DNA of 64,000 nt, from assembly GCF_002237755.1 (NCBI RefSeq), contig NZ_MWSJ01000005.1:124001-188000 (forward strand), written 5' to 3'. Below are positions 59,495-64,000 of the stretch, piece after piece. The notes beneath the pieces are model-generated. The model saw nothing but the letters and a program-made list of their open reading frames with translations, was not told the DNA's origin and searched no databases. Positions within the stretch are counted from its first letter, which is position 1. Every line of letters begins with the position of its first letter. Source of the stretch: Lysinibacillus sp. KCTC 33748. GTDB taxonomy: Bacteria > Bacillota > Bacilli > Bacillales_A > Planococcaceae. Made by a program: the position numbers and the translations under genes.

Positions 59495-60838
59495 ATGAGT
59501 CAAACACCAAATGATCATACACCACAGTTAAAGCGTGTTTTAACATTAAAAGATTTAGTCATTTATGGTATTGCTTTTATGACACCGATTGCGCCAGCTT
59601 ATATTTATGGCTTTGCAGCAGAGTCTACAAGTGGAATGTTGCCATTAGCCTACTTGATTGCGATGGTTGCAATGATGTTTTCTGCATATAGTTACGGTCG
59701 AATGGCTGCTGTTTTTCCAAATGGAGGGTCGACTTATACATATACCCAACGTGCTATCAATCCGCATTTAGGTTTTTTTGCAGGTTGGGCAATGTTTATG
59801 GATTATGTCTTAGTGCCACTCATTGTATTCATGGTAGGTGCTTCATATGCGAATGCATTAATACCATCTGTTCCGTATTGGGTATGGGTGTTATTAATTG
59901 CAGGTATTATAACTACTGTCAATATTCTAGGTATTGGCTTCGCAGCAAAAACAAATCAAATCCTCGTTATGTTTATGGGAATTGTAGTCGTTATTTTTGT
60001 GATTTTTTGTGTAAAGACAATTGTCGGTGCGGAAAGTGATACGTCGCTCTTTACTGTTGCACCGTTTTTCAACGATGAAAAATTCGTTATGTCTGCAATT
60101 ATTTCTGGTGCAACAATGGCCTGCTTCTCGTTTTTAGGGTTCGATTCGATTACAACACTTTCAGAAGAGGCAGTCAATCCAAAAGAGGATATTTGGAAGG
60201 CAGCTATTTTAGCTTGTTTAATCGGAGGACTTATTTTTATTGTGCAAGCATATGTAGCTCAGCTTGTATGGCCTGATGTTACAAACTTTAGTTCAGCTGA
60301 TACGGCTTTATTTGATGTAGCGGAAAAAGCAGGTGGTGCAGTTCTTGCAACTCTTTATACGGTTGCGATTATTGTATCAACAGTGACAGCTGGTTTAACA
60401 GGACAAGCAAGTGCATCTCGTTTAATGTTTAGTATGGGGCGTGATGAGGTACTTTCGAAAAAGTTTTTCACACATTTACATCCAAAATATCAAACACCGG
60501 TATACAATATTTTATTGATGTGTGTGATTAGTGTTTTAGGAGCGCTGTTTTTATCAGCAAATTTTATAGCAGAATTAATGAACTTTGGAGGTCTGACAGG
60601 ATTTATGTTTGTCAATTTGTCAGTGATCGTGTATTACTTCTTCCGTAAAAAAGAAATGAAAATAATTCGATACTTATTAATTCCAGGGCTAGGATTTGGT
60701 ATTTGTTTCTACTTATTTATTAATTTATCACCGATGACATTGAAGGTAGGCTTTATCTGGCTTGCAATCGGTTTTATCTATGCTTTCATTACGACGAAAG
60801 GCTTCAAAAAGAAACCACCAACATTTACGGATTTATAA
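59495..60838 (+). CDS. APC-superfamily permease, PuuP-like
   Basis: 447 residues with about twelve helices. 'LTLKDLVIYGIAFMTPIAPA' at the start, 'GSTYTYTQRAINPHLGFFAGW' in TM2-3, 'CFSFLGFDSITTLSEEAVNP' in TM6, and 'TAGLTGQASASRLMFSMGRD' in TM8 are characteristic of the putrescine importer PuuP / amino acid permease group. Co-transcription with the hydrolase and lysine control suggest uptake of lysine, cadaverine or a lysine-derived amide; this is inference. RBS: GAGAGGAAATGG. Confidence 0.9.
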   Translation: MSQTPNDHTPQLKRVLTLKDLVIYGIAFMTPIAPAYIYGFAAESTSGMLPLAYLIAMVAMMFSAYSYGRMAAVFPNGGSTYTYTQRAINPHLGFFAGWAMFMDYVLVPLIVFMVGASYANALIPSVPYWVWVLLIAGIITTVNILGIGFAAKTNQILVMFMGIVVVIFVIFCVKTIVGAESDTSLFTVAPFFNDEKFVMSAIISGATMACFSFLGFDSITTLSEEAVNPKEDIWKAAILACLIGGLIFIVQAYVAQLVWPDVTNFSSADTALFDVAEKAGGAVLATLYTVAIIVSTVTAGLTGQASASRLMFSMGRDEVLSKKFFTHLHPKYQTPVYNILLMCVISVLGALFLSANFIAELMNFGGLTGFMFVNLSVIVYYFFRKKEMKIIRYLLIPGLGFGICFYLFINLSPMTLKVGFIWLAIGFIYAFITTKGFKKKPPTFTDL

Positions 60839-61103
60839 AATACCGAAAGAGCTTAGAGTAAATTTCTAAGATAAGTCAGTTATTTAGTATTGGTAATTTT
60901 TATCGATGTTAGGTACCTGATTTATTTTTATACAGGAATATCTTATACGAAAGTAAAATACTCGCAGTATAAAATATCTTTACTTACGGGTATAGGTGTA
61001 GTACTTGAATTTTTAGCTTGTCGTTTCCATATGTAGCTAAATAGTACCGAGGTAGCTCAATTCATGGCAATTTAAAACTTTAACATATAAATGTAGGTGT
61101 GTT

Positions 61104-61269
61104 ATGCATAAAAGTAATAAAATCAAAACTGGACTTGAGGAATTCCTTATAAATATTCAGAATAATATAGCTAGTACTGTATATCAAAGGATTTGAGGCG
61201 GATGAGATAGCTAAAAGGTTATCTAAAGATATAATAAAAACATTTGGGTTCGACAAGGGCGTTAGCTGA
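61104..61269 (+). pseudogene. possible frameshifted small gene
   Basis: ATG at 61104 opens 'MHKSNKIKTGLEEFLINIQN' and then 'NIASTVY'. A one-base shift near 61188 continues as 'IKGFEADEIAKRLSKDIIKT' and 'FGFDKGVS' to the TGA at 61267. The joined product of about 55 residues looks natural (charged, helical), but no family is recognised. The palindromic hairpin at 61300 may be its terminator. Confidence 0.35.
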
Positions 61270-61632
61270 AGTAAAAAACTGTTTGAAGATAAATAAAAAG
61301 GCTAGGCTCTAATATGGTAGCACCTAGCCAATTACTTAAACCCACCAGCATCCATGTGTTGCCATATACACTCCACACATGTAGAGTGTGTACCGCAACT
61401 CATATTAAAGGAAGGCAACTAACCATAGTTAGTTGACTTGCTATAAAGTGTTTCGATTTACCACAAACCGCCCTTAACAATCCCCCACATCCTTCCTCGA
61501 TGAGCTGTGTTTAGAGGAGCAACTCCACAATTCATAAGCCAGTTTGCTGCATTATCTCTCTGAGCTTTTGTTAGGTACTCCACAGCATTCAGATAGACGA
61601 TCAACAAGGCCGTATGTTGTAAGGGGAGAACA

Positions 61633-61665
61633 AAAAAATCACCCATGTCATGAAGAGTGATTTTT
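61633..61665 (-). terminator. terminator of the GNAT gene
   Basis: AAAATCAC ... GTGATTTTT stem with a CATG-containing loop. On the minus strand it is followed by TTTTTTTG. Confidence 0.75.
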
Positions 61666-61674
61666 GAAAATCTA

Positions 61675-62151
61675 TTAAAGGTATAGGTTCATAACAAACT
61701 GCTCGCCAATACGTCCCATTCTTCTTTCACCGTTATCGACAAAGCCAGCTTTTAAATACAAATTTTGAGCCGGAGTATTTTTATGATTAACGACTAAAAC
61801 GACTTCATTACAATCTTTAAATTTTCTTTTAATAAATTCAGGCAGTGCAAGCATCCCTTTTTTTGCATACCCATTTCCTTGCTGTTTATGGTCAATAGAT
61901 AATGCAGTAAGCAGCATAGCTTTTGGATTAGTAGAGTACTCTTTCACTCTATCAGTTGCGTGCAGGACAAAAAATCCTACAGGAACATGGTCACTCAAAA
62001 TAACAATCGGATATTGACCAACCATTTCTATAGAAATCTCTTTTGGAAGGGCAGTAAATTGACTTTGTTCTTCCGGAAGGTCAAAGTCATTCAAACTATC
62101 CACATACTCTTCGGAGAAATGTACTAATTCGAGGGTGTTCGTTTTTTGCAT
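61675..62151 (-). CDS. GNAT-family N-acetyltransferase
   Basis: 158 residues from the ATG at 62151, chosen for AGGAGGCAATTT just upstream; a longer frame exists but lacks a ribosome site. Motif A is 'ALSIDHKQQGNGYAKKGMLAL' (Q-x-x-G-x-G/A), then 'VVLVVNHKNTPAQNLYLKAGF' (motif B) and 'RIGEQFVMNL'. The substrate is unknown. Monocistronic, divergent from the GNAT gene at 62301 (150-bp spacer). Confidence 0.9.
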   Translation of the reverse strand: MQKTNTLELVHFSEEYVDSLNDFDLPEEQSQFTALPKEISIEMVGQYPIVILSDHVPVGFFVLHATDRVKEYSTNPKAMLLTALSIDHKQQGNGYAKKGMLALPEFIKRKFKDCNEVVLVVNHKNTPAQNLYLKAGFVDNGERRMGRIGEQFVMNLYL

Positions 62152-62300
62152 AAAATTGCCTCCTTTTTTTATTATTCTAATACTAGAACAAATGTTCGTC
62201 AAGAGACTTGGTTTATAAACGCTTTAATTTGATGGTGAAATATAGGAAGCAATACACATATATATTTAAGGGAATGACAAACAAATTGGGGGAATGAACA

Positions 62301-62729
62301 ATGGTTTTACTTACATATAAAGTAGAGGAAAACGAGCTAATAATGTTAAAAGAAGTTTATCAATCGGTAGGGTGGATGAAACATGACGAAAACATAATAA
62401 GGAAAGTTTTTAATGCAAGTACACATCAAGTTTTCGCAGTAAAAGATCATCAAATTATAGGGTTTGCGAGAGCTCTTTCAGACGGTGTCTTTAATGCTGC
62501 TATTTATGATGTTGTAGTACATAAAGATTATCAGGGAAGAGGGATTGCCAGAACTCTTTTAGAGGACATTATTCAGCAATTAGAGGATGTTTCTTGTATT
62601 CAGTTAATTGCAACAACAGGAAATGAACCTTTTTACGAAAAGGTTGGCTTTAAAAAGTTGAAAACTGGTATGGCCATTTACAAAAATCCGCAACTAGCCG
62701 AGGAGTACTTGGAAAGTAATAATCCTTGA
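62301..62729 (+). CDS. GNAT-family N-acetyltransferase
   Basis: 142 residues. '[24 protein letters not shown]' and '[21 protein letters not shown]' hold the acetyl-CoA binding loop (Q-G-R-G-I-A), with '[21 protein letters not shown]' closing the fold. This layout (YhhN/YjdJ-like small GNAT) is common in Bacillus; many are annotated as PA4534-like or tyramine-like acetyltransferases without proof. It is divergent from the gene at 61675-62151, with a shared intergenic promoter region. Confidence 0.9.
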   Translation: MVLLTYKVEENELIMLKEVYQSVGWMKHDENIIRKVFNASTHQVFAVKDHQIIGFARALSDGVFNAAIYDVVVHKDYQGRGIARTLLEDIIQQLEDVSCIQLIATTGNEPFYEKVGFKKLKTGMAIYKNPQLAEEYLESNNP

Positions 62730-62770
62730 TGAGGAAAATGTTTTTAGTAAGTCTATATTCATTACAAAAA

Positions 62771-62800
62771 AAGCTGTAGCGTACGGCATCGCTACAGCTT
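62771..62800 (+). terminator. intrinsic stem-loop terminator
   Basis: AAGCTGTAGCG / CGCTACAGCTT with an 8-nt loop, about 40 nt after the GNAT stop. Confidence 0.75.
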
Positions 62801-63000
62801 AATATTGTCTTGCTTAGGTTAGTCAGTAAATGAATTATATCATACAATACGAAAAACTTAAAATAACAACAGCTATTTATTACATATGAATTATTTAATG
62901 AAATTGTCCTTGAATCTCTAGTAGCGTCACCTTTTATGATGAATTTAGTTACTCAATTCAAAAGGTAACAATCAAATAAGCTATTGGAGGAATCTGCACA

Positions 63001-63339
63001 ATGAAAAAAGAGCGTTTATTAAATAGAGGATTGGCAAGTTTAATGCATCTGCTCTCACTAATATTAACCTTTATTTTACCAATATTGGTATACTTAGTAT
63101 CGAGGAATAATAATAAATATTTTGCTGACCATGCAAAAGAAGGGATGAACCTTCACTTTACTTTCTTCCCGGTTTTTTTATTATTAACATTTATTTCTAA
63201 AAAATGGAGCGCAGTTTCAATGATTTCTTTTGCACTTATTATTCTTGAAACAATACTAATTTTAGTTGCTGCAATTTATACTTTATATGGAAAAAAGTTT
63301 TCTTATCCCGTTATACGTTACTTTAAAGTCAATCATTAA
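63001..63339 (+). CDS. DUF4870-family membrane protein
   Basis: 112 residues. Three helices: 'LASLMHLLSLILTFILPILVYLV', then 'LHFTFFPVFLLLTFI' and 'MISFALIILETILILVAAIY'. The segment 'RNNNKYFADHAKEGMNLHFT' (K-x-x-F-V/A-x-x-H-A-K/R-E-A/G-L-N) is the DUF4870 signature. Function is unknown; members are often paired with small regulators. It is 14 bp before the MerR gene and likely co-transcribed. RBS: TTGGAGGAATC. Confidence 0.88.
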   Translation: MKKERLLNRGLASLMHLLSLILTFILPILVYLVSRNNNKYFADHAKEGMNLHFTFFPVFLLLTFISKKWSAVSMISFALIILETILILVAAIYTLYGKKFSYPVIRYFKVNH

Positions 63340-63353
63340 GGAGAGAATAATTT

Positions 63354-64000
63354 GTGGGGAAAGGTATATTTACGATAGGTGAGCTTGTGAAAAAGTCAGG
63401 TGTTAGTATTAGAACACTACGCTATTATGACAGTATAGACCTACTGAAACCAAGTGATTATACAGAGGGTGGACATAGACTATATTCTACAGAGGACCTA
63501 TCTACTTTACAAAACATTAAGTCATTACAGTTTCTAGGCTTATCGCTAAAGGAAATTAAAGATATGCTGCAAAAAAACAAGATTAAAGGTGAAATTATCT
63601 TAAAATCTTTAAACAATCAAAAACAGTTATTTGAAGCTAAAAAACTTGAAATCATAGATATATTATCCGATTTAAACCATCTTATTGAAACAGTGAAAGG
63701 TGAAGAAATTATCAATATCGAGATATTTTGTGCTATGCTACAAAAATTAATGTTTGCTGAAAACACCGAAACATGGTTTAAAGAACACTTTTCAAAAGAT
63801 ATAACTGATGAATTATTTAGTATAAATAAATCTGAGGAAATCGATTTAGATAGAAAATGGACTAAAGTTTTATCAGAAATTAAACATTTAACGTTTACAG
63901 ACGCTATACCTTCTTCAAAAGAAGCTCAAAAAACTGTTAGAACACTTATACAGCTTATGAATGAAACCTTGAAAGGGAATTTAGATTTAGTTGAAGAAAA
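63354..64000 (+). CDS. MerR-family regulator (cut by window end)
   Basis: At least 215 residues; the stop is outside the window. Start GTG at 63354 after AAGGAGAG. The N-terminus 'FTIGELVKKSGVSIRTLRYYDSIDLLKPSDYT' is a textbook MerR winged helix with R-T-L-R-Y-Y-D, followed by 'LSTLQNIKSLQFLGLSLKEI' and a coiled-coil dimer helix. The rest is a helical effector domain resembling TipAS-type regions. It probably regulates itself and the DUF4870 gene; no 19-bp MerR spacer promoter was identified. Confidence 0.92.
   Translation, partial: MGKGIFTIGELVKKSGVSIRTLRYYDSIDLLKPSDYTEGGHRLYSTEDLSTLQNIKSLQFLGLSLKEIKDMLQKNKIKGEIILKSLNNQKQLFEAKKLEIIDILSDLNHLIETVKGEEIINIEIFCAMLQKLMFAENTETWFKEHFSKDITDELFSINKSEEIDLDRKWTKVLSEIKHLTFTDAIPSSKEAQKTVRTLIQLMNETLKGNLDLVEE

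Larger units (their letters stand above)
60839..61674. other. intergenic, mostly decayed
   Basis: Contains a broken small gene (61104-61269), a hairpin GGCTAGG/CCTAGCC (61300-61329) and the terminator of the GNAT gene (61633-61665). A minus-strand frame at 61458-61646 is open, but neither motif nor ribosome site supports it. Confidence 0.45.

Noticed and set aside
61458-61646. A 62-codon minus-strand frame with 'RDNAANWLMNCGVAP'
   Set aside because: No ribosome site and no family recognised; it sits in decayed DNA before a terminator. Not strong enough to call.

Overview
The window is AT-rich, low-GC Gram-positive DNA, most likely from an endospore-forming Lysinibacillus or close relative (Planococcaceae/Bacillaceae). 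The evidence is three YjcZ-type sporulation peptides, a Ger(x)C germination lipoprotein, a DUF3231 protein, a BmrCD-type exporter behind a BmrB-like attenuator, guanine and lysine riboswitches, strong AGGAGG ribosome binding sites, TTG/GTG starts and several families of short extragenic repeats. The genus is inferred, not proven. No rRNA, tRNA, CRISPR array, intact prophage or intact insertion sequence was seen.

Layout. 0-2.6 kb: a LytTR regulator, gene remnants, three tandem YjcZ-like genes each with its own terminator, and a possible structured RNA. 2.6-7.6 kb: an S4-like protein, then an envelope redox operon (stalk-domain protein, small anchored protein, ApbE-like flavin transferase, ferric-reductase-like heme membrane protein) converging on a two-component system. 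7.7-13.2 kb: a decayed zone with a frameshifted EamA transporter, LysR/NUDIX/integrase fragments, an orphan GerC lipoprotein, a broken membrane protein, an IS110 remnant and a broken sirtuin. 13.2-18.5 kb: paired CrcB fluoride channels and a heterodimeric ABC exporter behind an attenuator with a leader peptide. 18.5-30.5 kb: housekeeping and envelope genes (DacB-like S13 peptidase, LCP protein, signal peptidase I), a guanine-riboswitch-controlled MFS exporter, a P-type Ca2+-ATPase, DUF3231, and a cupin that apparently lacks a normal start codon.

30.5-42.5 kb is an accessory block with three copies of one perfect palindrome. It holds a secreted protease-propeptide-like protein flanked by two decayed copies of itself, a lipoprotein, a chemoreceptor, a frameshifted small gene, an ABC-transporter/two-component operon of the peptide-sensing type, and a TetR-GNAT pair. 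42.7-47.8 kb: M29 aminopeptidase, DUF418, a membrane-anchored alpha/beta hydrolase and a TetR regulator. 48.3-50.8 kb: an SOS-type operon with two LexA-like boxes, a 41-residue ORF, a stand-alone WYL-like protein, a UvrX-like Y-family polymerase, a YolD-like protein and a partner. 50.9-58 kb: a VOC protein with a replaced tail, a giant Vpr-like subtilase and several small or remnant genes. 58.4-60.8 kb: a consensus promoter and lysine riboswitch ahead of an isochorismatase-type hydrolase and a PuuP-like permease. 61-64 kb: two GNAT proteins, DUF4870 and a truncated MerR regulator.

The most interesting signals are the lysine-riboswitch operon with its atypical enzyme/transporter pair, the two arrays of four 21-bp-phased repeats, the multi-hairpin repeat between the guanine riboswitch and its gene, the propeptide-like secreted protein with flanking decayed copies, and the small proteins inside the SOS operon. 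No wholly new large system was recognised.
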